Shown here: positions 1 to 9,740 of the stretch, in pieces | Numbering within the stretch: the stretch's first letter is position 1 | Layout of the letters: each line of letters starts with the position of its first letter | Assembly (NCBI GenBank): GCA_947174565.1 | Contig: CAMWJL010000009.1 | Location: 1-43,946 of the forward strand | DNA length: 43,946 nt | DNA from: an uncultured Prevotellaceae bacterium | GTDB lineage: Bacteria; Bacteroidota; Bacteroidia; Bacteroidales; Bacteroidaceae | Direction of reading: 5' to 3' | Translations under genes and position numbers: made by a program | Notes under the pieces: model-generated | What the model saw: the letters and a program-made list of their open reading frames with translations, nothing else | What the model was told of the DNA's origin: nothing | Database searches by the model: none

Positions 1-40
1 GAATCGAAACGAGGGAAGAAAAGGAGGGGAACAGAAAAAA

Positions 41-70
41 GAGAGGCGGTGTCGGGTGACACCGCCTCTC
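41..70 (-). terminator. Rho-independent terminator at the end of the SusCD/FAS1 operon
   Basis: Perfect 13-bp stem gagaggcggtgtc/gacaccgcctctc with a 4-nt loop. The A-run at 35-40 becomes a U-run after the hairpin on the minus strand. It lies just downstream of the SusD stop. Confidence 0.9.
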
Positions 71-108
71 AGGCTAATAAAGAAAAAGTTTGTTCCGATG
101 GGGAATCT

Positions 109-2343
109 TTATCTCTTGGGAAGTTGGAGGAACCAAGGGCGACCTGCCATGCGCGAAGTCTCGCCATACTGCTTTGTGATGTAAGCAGGCATTGTGATGG
201 TTGCTCCCAGCGAGCCGTTACGCATCTGGTAACGCATTAGGTCGTAGAAGCGATGGCCTTCAAACATTCCTTCGAGAGCCTCTTCTTCCAGAATGAGCTG
301 TGCGACACGGGCTTGACGTTTTGCGCGCGCGTCATTTCTGTAATAGTTCCTGATTGCAGCATTGACAGCCTCATACGCTTCCACCAACTGGTTGTACGCC
401 TCTTCTGTAAACTCCTGTTCTTCCGTGACGCCCTCTTCTGTCACATACGTCACTTTGGCATAAATCTTAGCGGTTTCGTCGATGTCCTCAGAACCTTCCT
501 CGGCTGCCTCGGAGTCATCATCGGTCTCATAGATTTCCACATCCGTTATAGTGCCAGCAATAGGACTCTTTGCCTTGATTGCTTCCAAATCCGCTTTCAT
601 CTGCGCATCATTCGGGTCGTCCAGCCAATAATACTTGTCATCGTACTCGGTATCGCCTGAACCGAAAGAGTGGATACCAATTTGTGGCTTGAGACCCTGC
701 GGAACAGAGATTGAGCTACTATGCTCAGGAGTACGCTTATCAGGACGTGCAAAGACATTGCTTGACCAGATGACGAACGAACCTTTGGTTTGGTCGTTCA
801 GTTCCGCGTCATCACGATACTTTTCTTCTTCCTGAGCCGCAATCCTTGGGCACACAGATTTGATTTTACACAAATCATCAAATTCGTCCTGCGAGATGAT
901 GGAGCGGTCAGCCATTGTCTCATACGCCAAACCATATCTCAAGACAGCGTATGCAGTCTCGGGGAAACCAGCACCGTTCAACGCCTCTGCCATGTGCAGG
1001 TAGAGAATTGGGATGCGGAGATAAGGAACATAAGCCTGACGAACATCCTCTCTGGGGGTACTACCACTACCATTCAGCCACTTGAAGATGTATGACCTCT
1101 CTGTGCTCAGATTCTCATTATACTTTGAGGCAGAAGGATCGCTGCTCATGGTATATACCGAAGAAAGGCGCAAGTCACCCTTCAACAATGGGTTACGATA
1201 CAAGTTAACATCTTCTGATCCTACGCGGATATAACTCTCTGATGCGCTACGGTAATCATAGAAGATGAACTTCTGCGCAGCCGAGATGTCCTTAATGCGC
1301 TGAGATGGCGCTACTGCAGGATAGTAGTTGTTCTTATACATCGAGTTGAAAATCTCGCTGATGTTGTTGTAGTTGCCATAGAACGCTGCGGTGTCGCAAG
1401 GAATCACACCCAAGTTCTCGTCGGTCTGCGTGGCACGGAAACGGACATAGTAAGAATCTTGATAATCATTGGTACCAAAGTTATCACCATCCCAACGATC
1501 CCATGTCTTCACATAACGACCTACATTGCGCTCTTCGCCTGGATAGCAGAAGAAATCGTGATACATGCTCACAGCTTTCTCATAGTCAGCAGGGTTGCCA
1601 GAGCAAGTACCCTTCCACAGATAGAGTTCAGCCAAAAGCGCACGCACAGGAATGAAGAAGTTGCCAAAAGAGATTTCGTTCCACTTACCTGAGTAGCTGG
1701 GGCGCAACTCATTGTTCTTCTCCATAGAAGGATACTTCTGCAAGTCATCGATGCACTTATCAATGATTGCTTCCATGCCGAGCACGTTCTCGGGGTTCGC
1801 CACAATCGCTTCGGCGGCATCCGTTGTCAAAATCGGATGCTGCACGAAAGGCACTGCACCATAGATTTTAGCCAATTCGAGGTAGCACCACGCACGGAAA
1901 CACTTCGTAGCACAGATTTCTCGCTCGTATTTGTACGTTCCATACGTTTTCTGGAGCGAATCCACGTATGCGAGATAGATGTTGCACGAGTTGATGACAG
2001 CGTAGTAATCTGCTGGCTGGTTATAGATGTTGCCCGCTTTTTTGATGGGGTCATAAGGTTGGGTCTTGTCTGGCGTATTGTCATACAATCCCTGCAGATG
2101 GGCGGTAGCGTGGATAGGGTCCACATCCAGCAAGTCTGCACGCACCTCACCCAGCAGCACGGTGCGTTCTGCCAGTTTCTGCATGCGCTGCACAATGCCC
2201 ATCATCTGATAGATGGTGTCTTTGGGAGCGAGATCGGTGGTCACAAGATTGTTCTCCGCCTCAAACATGTCTTCGCAAGACGTTGTGGCAGCTCCTATTC
2301 CCAACAGCAGCAAACCACATGTTATGATTGATTTTACTTTCAT
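109..2343 (-). CDS. SusD/RagB family outer-membrane lipoprotein (second pair)
   Basis: Lipobox ATTSC followed by acidic EDMFEAE; SusD-like body (CFRAWCYLELAKIYGAVPF, LYLHMAEALNGAG, LEGMFEGHRFYDLMRY); directly follows a SusC gene. Confidence 0.93.
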   Translation of the reverse strand: MKVKSIITCGLLLLGIGAATTSCEDMFEAENNLVTTDLAPKDTIYQMMGIVQRMQKLAERTVLLGEVRADLLDVDPIHATAHLQGLYDNTPDKTQPYDPIKKAGNIYNQPADYYAVINSCNIYLAYVDSLQKTYGTYKYEREICATKCFRAWCYLELAKIYGAVPFVQHPILTTDAAEAIVANPENVLGMEAIIDKCIDDLQKYPSMEKNNELRPSYSGKWNEISFGNFFIPVRALLAELYLWKGTCSGNPADYEKAVSMYHDFFCYPGEERNVGRYVKTWDRWDGDNFGTNDYQDSYYVRFRATQTDENLGVIPCDTAAFYGNYNNISEIFNSMYKNNYYPAVAPSQRIKDISAAQKFIFYDYRSASESYIRVGSEDVNLYRNPLLKGDLRLSSVYTMSSDPSASKYNENLSTERSYIFKWLNGSGSTPREDVRQAYVPYLRIPILYLHMAEALNGAGFPETAYAVLRYGLAYETMADRSIISQDEFDDLCKIKSVCPRIAAQEEEKYRDDAELNDQTKGSFVIWSSNVFARPDKRTPEHSSSISVPQGLKPQIGIHSFGSGDTEYDDKYYWLDDPNDAQMKADLEAIKAKSPIAGTITDVEIYETDDDSEAAEEGSEDIDETAKIYAKVTYVTEEGVTEEQEFTEEAYNQLVEAYEAVNAAIRNYYRNDARAKRQARVAQLILEEEALEGMFEGHRFYDLMRYQMRNGSLGATITMPAYITKQYGETSRMAGRPWFLQLPKR

Positions 2344-2361
2344 AATCGTAATAGTTGCAAA

Positions 2362-5300
2362 TTAGAGGTTAATCTTCACACCCAGATGGAAGCTACGTCC
2401 TGACGTGAGATAGCCAGCGTCAATGCCCTGCATCAACACGCCATTTCCACAAGACACTTCGGGATCTGAGCCAAGATACTTGGTAAAAGTCAACAGGTTG
2501 TTAGCCGCAGCCCATACCGTCAGTCCCTGAATGTACTCATTCTGAATAGGGAGCTTGTACGACAGGGTGATGTTCTTCAGCTTCAGGTAAGAGCCGTCTT
2601 CAATCCAGCGGTCAGAGAAGCGGGCGTTGCCCATTGGGTCTCCATAAGTAATCTTAGGAATATCAGTGACTTGATTCTCAGCCATCCAACGACGATCCAA
2701 TGCCTTGGTCTGGTTGATGAACATCGAACCACTCTCCAAAAGTGAACGCTGGTAGTTGTAGATGTCGTTGCCTAACGAATAGTTGAAGTTGGCAGACAAT
2801 GCCCAGTTCTGTGCAAAGTGGAAGTTCAAGTAGATGTTACCGAAGATATCGGGATTGGGATCACCGATAATGAAGCGGTCGTCATCATCAATCTTGCCAT
2901 TGCTATCCTTGTCAACAAAAATCATGTCACCAGCCTTGAAGTACTGCTTGTTATCGTTCTCATCCACAATGAACTTGCCATCGGCTTTGGCCTGTTCAGA
3001 ATCACGATACACGCCCTTGGTCTTATAGCCGTAGAACACACCTGCGCTCTCGCCCACTGCTGAACGGATGGTGCCACCGTAAAGTTCGGTGTCGAAATAA
3101 CGCTGTCCTTGTGGAAGCGACTTGATTTCGCTCTTGTAGTGACCTACGGATGCGCCCAAGTCGAACTTGAAGTTTTTCTGATTGACAATCTTGGCATTGA
3201 AGGCAATGTCACCGCCTGTGTTCGTCATCGAACCATCGTTCGTGTAGTAGTCGGTGAGACCTGCTACATAAGCCAATGTGCCCAGCGTAATCAGGTTGTT
3301 CGTCTTGGAATGATAGAAGTTGGCACGCAAGCTCAGGCGGTTGTTCAGGAAGTTACCTTCCAGGCCGATATTGCAACGGTTGGTTGTTTCCCAACGCAAG
3401 CTTGAGTTACCAATCTGTGACAGACCTATCGACGTGATACCATCCTGCAACAAGGCAGCAGCAGAGAGATAAGTCAGTGTTGCCGAGTTGTCCATGGCAT
3501 CGTTACCTACAGACTCAAAGCCCACGTTCAGTTTCAGTCGGTTCACACCTGAAGTTGTGGGGAACCACTTCTCGTTGCTGATGACCCATGCGCCCTGAAT
3601 GGAGGGGAACAGACCCCACGCCACACCAAACATCTTGAGACCAGCATCGACATCCTTACCGAAACGTGAAGAAGTCTCCATAGAGAGCTGACCAGTCAGG
3701 TAATACTTCTCCATGTAATTATAATCCACATTGGCGTAGTAAGCAAGCGATTTCCAATTCGTGTCAGAACCCTGAATCCTTCTGTTTGCCAAGTCATTCT
3801 TCATGTTTGGAGTCTTGTCCGTACCAGTATTGTCACCGCTGATGTGAGAAGAGTTGAATGTATCGCTCATGAAACGAGCACCTCCAAACAACTCAAGACG
3901 GTGTGCGCCATTGGGCAGCACTACCCAGTCGGCACGCGTGTCGGAGAAGAGGGCATCATGCTTTGTAAACAAAGAATGCTTTGAGTTCCGTGTCACAGCG
4001 ATGTTACCATCCTTTAAATATTCAGGCATACCTTCCAGTGGTGTGAAATAATCCTCGTCAAAGCTCTGCATGGTGTAGGAAAAACGCTCCGTCAAACTAA
4101 AGTTTGCCGTTGGTTTCCATGTTGGCGCAATGGCGAGATTGATCATTGTACAATCCGAATGGTTCTTGTTCTTAGCCTCACCATTTTCCAAGATTCCCTT
4201 GGGGTTGGCGATGGATGCCTTCTTGCCGACTGCTTCATCCAAATAGTCATCAGCATCGGCGATGAACGATGTCACATGCGACAGACCGCCAGCCTCCTTG
4301 GTGAAGTCGTAAGGACTCAGGAATGGAGCCTTGGCATAAGACAAGAAACCTGGAGAATCCAGTGACTGAAGATGGAAGTCTGACTTCAGACCATCGCTGC
4401 GCAAGTTGCGCGTCACGTTCGTATAGCTGGCATCAAACTGCGTTGAGAACCACTTGTTCAGCACAATATCCGTGTTGAATCGGATGTTGAAACGCTGCAT
4501 GTCGTTCATCTTCAGCGTTGACTCTGTGTCCAAATAGCCTACAGAAAGGTTATACTGTGCCACATCGTCACCACCCTGGATAGCAATGCCATAGTTCTGA
4601 GTCCATGCCTCACGATAGACCTCATCGCGCCAATCCGTGTTGTTGTGATACATATTATAATACAAGTAATTCGGATCGGTGTTCAAGAACTTGAACTCCG
4701 TCAACTTTGTATCTGTAGAGCCGAGCATTTCTGCTGCGTAAGCACGATATTCGCTGGCGTTCATCATGTCCAGTCCTTTCGGGATGAATTCCACACCTCC
4801 AGAAATGTTCACATCAATGCGTGTTGCCATTGAGTGACAACGCTTTGTCTTAATGTTGATTACGCCATTGGCAGCTTTAGCACCATAGATGGCTGTACCA
4901 TTCTTCAGCACCTCCACTGATTCGACATCTTCCATGTTGATGGCTTGCAACAGGTTGTTGAAATACCCCGTATGAACCATGCCACCATCTGAATACATCT
5001 GGTCGTAAACGATACCATCTAAAATAATCAGCGGCATGGCATTAGAGTTCAGCGAGTTCAAGCCGTTGATGAACATCGAAACACCCTGACCTGGAATGGC
5101 TGAACGCTGCATGCCACGCACGTCACCACCCAAGCGGTTCTGAATCTCCTGATCCACTGTAACGGCTGTTGATTCTTCAAAATCAGACGTTGACACGGAC
5201 CTTGTTCCTGTCGTCTTCGCTGTGTAGTCAGGCAGATAGGTGTCAGCATAGAGTGCCACGTTTACACCCTCCGTTTTGCCGTTGAGTGCCACTTGCACCT

Positions 5301-5679
5301 GATTGTAACCTTCCAACTTTACCCACAGAGACGTAACGAACTTGGGAACATTGATGGTAAATTCACCATTCTCGTCCGTCATGGCGGTATAATTCTTGTT
5401 GTTGTATGACTGCAGTTGCGTACCTGCCAAAGGCTCGCCCGTTGCAGCGTCCACAACCTTACCCTTCACCTCTATGGTTGGGTACTTTTTCATGGGCTTG
5501 GCAGGCTTTCTTGGCGCAGCCACCACCTCGGCAGCCTCAGTAGCTTCAGGGGTATCCACCTCGTCCTGTGCAGCCACAGGCAGTGCGCCCATCAAGAATC
5601 CCATTGCTGCGAACCCGTATTTACAGATGCGCAGGACATTTGAGCTGTTATATGCTTGCATATTCTTCATTCTTGTCAA
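2362..5679 (-). CDS. SusC/RagA-type TonB-dependent receptor (second pair)
   Basis: Carboxypeptidase-regulatory-like N-terminal domain (IEVKGKVVDAATGEPLAGTQ), plug (MPLIILDGIVYDQ, VEVLKNGTAIYGAKAANGVINIKTKR), SusC C-terminus (LTFTKYLGSDPEV...). The start may be an internal Met a few codons in. Confidence 0.95.
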   Translation of the reverse strand: MTRMKNMQAYNSSNVLRICKYGFAAMGFLMGALPVAAQDEVDTPEATEAAEVVAAPRKPAKPMKKYPTIEVKGKVVDAATGEPLAGTQLQSYNNKNYTAMTDENGEFTINVPKFVTSLWVKLEGYNQVQVALNGKTEGVNVALYADTYLPDYTAKTTGTRSVSTSDFEESTAVTVDQEIQNRLGGDVRGMQRSAIPGQGVSMFINGLNSLNSNAMPLIILDGIVYDQMYSDGGMVHTGYFNNLLQAINMEDVESVEVLKNGTAIYGAKAANGVINIKTKRCHSMATRIDVNISGGVEFIPKGLDMMNASEYRAYAAEMLGSTDTKLTEFKFLNTDPNYLYYNMYHNNTDWRDEVYREAWTQNYGIAIQGGDDVAQYNLSVGYLDTESTLKMNDMQRFNIRFNTDIVLNKWFSTQFDASYTNVTRNLRSDGLKSDFHLQSLDSPGFLSYAKAPFLSPYDFTKEAGGLSHVTSFIADADDYLDEAVGKKASIANPKGILENGEAKNKNHSDCTMINLAIAPTWKPTANFSLTERFSYTMQSFDEDYFTPLEGMPEYLKDGNIAVTRNSKHSLFTKHDALFSDTRADWVVLPNGAHRLELFGGARFMSDTFNSSHISGDNTGTDKTPNMKNDLANRRIQGSDTNWKSLAYYANVDYNYMEKYYLTGQLSMETSSRFGKDVDAGLKMFGVAWGLFPSIQGAWVISNEKWFPTTSGVNRLKLNVGFESVGNDAMDNSATLTYLSAAALLQDGITSIGLSQIGNSSLRWETTNRCNIGLEGNFLNNRLSLRANFYHSKTNNLITLGTLAYVAGLTDYYTNDGSMTNTGGDIAFNAKIVNQKNFKFDLGASVGHYKSEIKSLPQGQRYFDTELYGGTIRSAVGESAGVFYGYKTKGVYRDSEQAKADGKFIVDENDNKQYFKAGDMIFVDKDSNGKIDDDDRFIIGDPNPDIFGNIYLNFHFAQNWALSANFNYSLGNDIYNYQRSLLESGSMFINQTKALDRRWMAENQVTDIPKITYGDPMGNARFSDRWIEDGSYLKLKNITLSYKLPIQNEYIQGLTVWAAANNLLTFTKYLGSDPEVSCGNGVLMQGIDAGYLTSGRSFHLGVKINL

Positions 5680-5682
5680 GAT

Positions 5683-7590
5683 TTAATTATCTTCTTCCTC
5701 GTCTCCAGCTTCCTCGGTTCCCTCGCCTTCCATAGCAGCTTCAGTCGCTTCCAAGTCAGGCACGAGAATAAAGTCCGAAATCAGCATTTCACGGGAGTAC
5801 GTAGTCTTCACTTCACTCGATTTAGCCGTAGAGGACAACTTGATGATAACGCCCTCGTCTGAACGTCCATAGTAGGCATTCTTGAAGGTAAACTTACCCA
5901 AGTAAAGCGTATCCGTGTAGTTCTCATACTCGTCAGGAGTTATGATGAAGTTTTTGCCTTCACCACTGCCCTCAGGTGGTGTCAAATCCGTATAATACTT
6001 CTTGTTCGTAGAGTACTCTCCCTCTTCGTTGCGCTCGTAGATACGCACGTTGAACTTATAGCCTCTCTCGTCCTTAGACTTATCGACAAGCGTTCCATCG
6101 CTATCCGTATAGCCATCCTTCGCCCAAATAGGACAGGTGACGAGGTAGAGGTCATACGTACCCGACAAGGTGTTGTACAACTTGAAGCCCACTTCCACTT
6201 GTGTTGAGGTGTTCTTGGCTGTCACATCTGTGAAATGGTATGAACGTGTGACGACATCCACCTGCACAGGATTTCCTTCTTCGTCCAGCACAAGATTACC
6301 CTCCTCATCTTTCTGATAGACAGGAGCATCAAAAGTAGCACTTTTCTCAGAGATGATACCTATACCTTTTGTGAACTCAGGCGTGGTTGTCGTCTGGTCG
6401 ATATAGTGTCCCCGTGCCCAGAAAGCACGCTTGTAAAAGAACTGCTCCACTGGTGTCATGGGGTAATCATTCACCAGATAGCCTTCACCATTCGAGCAGG
6501 CGACGGGATTGTTAGGATTGTCCGCCTTCATCTTACTGATGAGGTTGTTTACTTCCTTATCCGCTGGCAAGCCACGAGCTGGTGACTTCGTGTAGTACAC
6601 GCCATTAGGCCACTCTGTACCTCTCGTGCTGACGTAGTAGGTTGAGATGAGTGAATCCTCCATGTGCAGATTGGCATTGCGATTGAAGAAGAGGTCACGC
6701 ATCGCAAAGGAACCTGCATAATAGTGTGTCAGCGAATCGACTGTACCTGGACGCAGACGGTCCTCCACGGGGTTGAACTTCAAGAGTGAAGCCGCCAAGT
6801 TATAACGCTTCTGCCATGCAGCATCCGAAGGAATGATGGCGATGAAACTGGAGTCCTCATCATAGATTTCTGCTGACATGGCATCCAGCACCAGGTTCGT
6901 GTGCGTTGTCACGCTATCCACCCAAATCTTGTTACCATTTTCATCTACACCACGGCTCACCGAGCGGCTCTCATCCAAAACGTCCGAGTCTTGTTCCTCG
7001 ATGAAGGCATAGAGCGAGCACTCCTTCTTCCCTTCCTGATCAGAAGCGAGATACTGGTCACGAATCAGTTCATTGATGTTTGGTATATATTTGTTCTCTC
7101 CATCAATGATGTGCAGCACGCCATTCGTGCATGCCAAGTTCGGATCCAAAATCCGCAGGTCTCCGAACAAATCCTTCTCGGCATCTGTCATGGTCACCAA
7201 CTTTTGGTTCAGCAGGGTAATCTGCTGGTCGCTCATGTTCTGCGACACCGCATAACGCGTCATGTGATTCTTGATGAACCGATCGATGACCTGCTGCTTG
7301 TCTGTAGCAGCCAGTTCCAACCATGAATCCTTATTGTAGGTTCCGTTGGCAGGTGCCCATATCGTATAGATGTTCTCTGAGGCGAGTTCTCGCTGATAAT
7401 CCACCGCCTTAACGATGTCAGCAAAATCGCTTGCATTCTCCTCTATCGCCTGGAAAGTGCTTCCTGCATAACCATTGGAAGAAGTTGCGTCATAGTGATC
7501 GTCCCATGTATCCGTACACGACAGCATCACTGACACACCAGTCACGGCCAGCAGTCCCCATCTGAGCGTATTCTTGATATTATTGTTCAT
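5683..7590 (-). CDS. Fasciclin (FAS1)-like domain surface lipoprotein
   Basis: Lipobox VMLSC then TDTWDDHYD; FAS1-like motifs (YTIWAPANGTYN, CTNGVLHIIDG, FIAIIPSDAAW); acidic C-terminal tail. Confidence 0.75.
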   Translation of the reverse strand: MNNNIKNTLRWGLLAVTGVSVMLSCTDTWDDHYDATSSNGYAGSTFQAIEENASDFADIVKAVDYQRELASENIYTIWAPANGTYNKDSWLELAATDKQQVIDRFIKNHMTRYAVSQNMSDQQITLLNQKLVTMTDAEKDLFGDLRILDPNLACTNGVLHIIDGENKYIPNINELIRDQYLASDQEGKKECSLYAFIEEQDSDVLDESRSVSRGVDENGNKIWVDSVTTHTNLVLDAMSAEIYDEDSSFIAIIPSDAAWQKRYNLAASLLKFNPVEDRLRPGTVDSLTHYYAGSFAMRDLFFNRNANLHMEDSLISTYYVSTRGTEWPNGVYYTKSPARGLPADKEVNNLISKMKADNPNNPVACSNGEGYLVNDYPMTPVEQFFYKRAFWARGHYIDQTTTTPEFTKGIGIISEKSATFDAPVYQKDEEGNLVLDEEGNPVQVDVVTRSYHFTDVTAKNTSTQVEVGFKLYNTLSGTYDLYLVTCPIWAKDGYTDSDGTLVDKSKDERGYKFNVRIYERNEEGEYSTNKKYYTDLTPPEGSGEGKNFIITPDEYENYTDTLYLGKFTFKNAYYGRSDEGVIIKLSSTAKSSEVKTTYSREMLISDFILVPDLEATEAAMEGEGTEEAGDEEEDN

Positions 7591-7614
7591 AATCTTGCTT
7601 TTCTTAATTAGTGA

Positions 7615-9735
7615 TTACCATTTATCCTCTGCAATATACTCATTTGCGTAGATGGTTCGAGGACACAACTCGATGAAATCGAAGTTCAGCTCATTATCCT
7701 CCGAGTCAATCATCTGTTGGATACGCATGTACTGGTCAGTCTTACCATCGGTAGTGAACGTTCCCAAAACCCTGCGAATCGTGTTGTTTTGGCTACGGAA
7801 ACTGCTATTGATATCCGAATAGGTGTTGCCGAGCGCAATGTAGTTACCAGGTCCCTTCATCCATCCTTGGTTATGAATGGTCTTGTCGAAGGCATTGATA
7901 GCTTCATCATCACCCAAGCTCTGGTCGTTCTTGAAACCGAAGAGTGCTTCTCCGCTTGGACGCATGTCGAACGGAATGCCCTGAGCGTGCATCTCCTTCG
8001 GATCAGGACTTGTACCCAGATATGCCTGCATGATACCACGAGACTTGAAGCCTACACAAGTCATGAAACGAACCTCATACGTACCAGCTGGCACAGGTGG
8101 CAACTTGACAATGAAGTCGAATCGTCCTTTAATGATGATTTCATCGCCTTCATACGACCAGAACCAGATATAACGTGGACGTACATGGAGGTGCGTATTA
8201 TCATTATAGATAAAGTTCTTCGCTGCACCGGCCTTGAAACCCAAACAACGCGCCTTGTTCGTCAGCGGATTGTAGTTCTCACCTGCGCTGTTCGCATACA
8301 TACCATCGGTAAATTCCTCATATTCAAATCCACGTGCGCCCGATGTCATGAAGTCAGGTGACAATGTAGAAGTGTCCATGCGGATACGCTCGTTCAACAC
8401 ATACTCCTGTGTATGTTTGCCATATGTGATGATGTCGTCAATGTAGAAGTAACGACCATTGCGACCGATGGAGGTGAGACCTTCGCCCAACTTCGCTTTC
8501 ATGTCATTATCGGTAGCAACCTTCGCACCACGCTCAAATCGACCATATTGGTCAGGACGCTTCTGCACACCACAACGGTTGATGTACAGACCTGCTTCAC
8601 TACCAGAGGGGAAGGAGAACTTCATTAGTGAATGTGGCATCACCGTTTCATAATAGTCACAGATATCAGCTTTACGTCTGTTGAAAGCCTTCGCCATCTG
8701 CTGGTTTCTTGAGCCATCCATATAGGTCAACTTGTAATAAGCGCCATCAAATGGCAAGATGTGATAAGCAACGAAACGGTTCAGGTAGTTCTTAGGATCC
8801 TTCTCATCCGTCACGTTCTCATCTTCCGGATACATCTCCTTGTAGATGTTCTTTGCGTATTCAGCCAGCTCATCCACAGTTGTGATGCCCTTATTCTCAA
8901 GCACTTCATCAGGTTCAACAAAGACCGTATATTTAATGTAACGCCGTTCCATATAGGCCACGTTGTCACACTCGGCTGCCGTATGAACCACCAGCGTCTT
9001 GTTGGTCCAGTCCACAGAGTCACTGCCCACCGAATAGTTCTTGTCAATCAGGTCTTCACCATTCAGTGCCTCCAGCAATCCTGTGCGTTCCAAAGCCTGA
9101 CGGAAAATACTGATGTTATCATCTTTCTCCAGCATACTCTGAAGCATCTGATTATTACGACCTACAACCATACCTACCGTGTGAACCACACCATTGCTCA
9201 CAGAGTCATCCACATGGGTCAGACGGGCATTGTTGTTGATGTACATCACCAGTTGAGGATCACCGCTCTCATCCGTTTCCTCCACAGATGAAATGGTCAT
9301 ATACAGATCCAGCATGTTCGTCTTTCCGTAAGATTCGCTGGACTGGTCAGACGTGAAGTAAGCTCTGCCTTCGATGATGGAGTTGAGGGCGATTGTGTCA
9401 CAATCCTCCTTTGACAAATCTTCCACCGATGCCGCATGCTTCTCTTCCAGATACGTCTTCACCGCATCGTTCGTGGGCGCGAAGACGGTATAAGAGCCAT
9501 AAGTACTCAAGAGATTCATCAGACGGAGGTTTTCCTTCTCGCCCGTGGCACGCTCCAGAATCTTGACGAAATCGCTGTATTCCTCTCGATTCTTCAAAAA
9601 GTCGGCTGCATATTCCTTGGTGGAGGTGTAGTAGTTCTCCACACCCGGATCGTCAGAGCAGCCCACCAACATGGCTGGTATAGCGGTGCAAACACCCAAT
9701 GCCAATGCCATGAATGTATCTTTCAATCGTTTCAT
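7615..9735 (-). CDS. Fasciclin (FAS1)-domain surface lipoprotein
   Basis: Lipobox MLVGC then SDDPGVE; classic FAS1 motifs YGSYTVFAPTNDAVKTYLEEK and VSNGVVHTVGMVV. Confidence 0.85.
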   Translation of the reverse strand: MKRLKDTFMALALGVCTAIPAMLVGCSDDPGVENYYTSTKEYAADFLKNREEYSDFVKILERATGEKENLRLMNLLSTYGSYTVFAPTNDAVKTYLEEKHAASVEDLSKEDCDTIALNSIIEGRAYFTSDQSSESYGKTNMLDLYMTISSVEETDESGDPQLVMYINNNARLTHVDDSVSNGVVHTVGMVVGRNNQMLQSMLEKDDNISIFRQALERTGLLEALNGEDLIDKNYSVGSDSVDWTNKTLVVHTAAECDNVAYMERRYIKYTVFVEPDEVLENKGITTVDELAEYAKNIYKEMYPEDENVTDEKDPKNYLNRFVAYHILPFDGAYYKLTYMDGSRNQQMAKAFNRRKADICDYYETVMPHSLMKFSFPSGSEAGLYINRCGVQKRPDQYGRFERGAKVATDNDMKAKLGEGLTSIGRNGRYFYIDDIITYGKHTQEYVLNERIRMDTSTLSPDFMTSGARGFEYEEFTDGMYANSAGENYNPLTNKARCLGFKAGAAKNFIYNDNTHLHVRPRYIWFWSYEGDEIIIKGRFDFIVKLPPVPAGTYEVRFMTCVGFKSRGIMQAYLGTSPDPKEMHAQGIPFDMRPSGEALFGFKNDQSLGDDEAINAFDKTIHNQGWMKGPGNYIALGNTYSDINSSFRSQNNTIRRVLGTFTTDGKTDQYMRIQQMIDSEDNELNFDFIELCPRTIYANEYIAEDKW

Positions 9736-9740
9736 ATCCT

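Noticed and set aside
7717-8361. 214-aa plus-strand ORF
   Set aside because: Antisense to a FAS1 lipoprotein gene; no independent signal.
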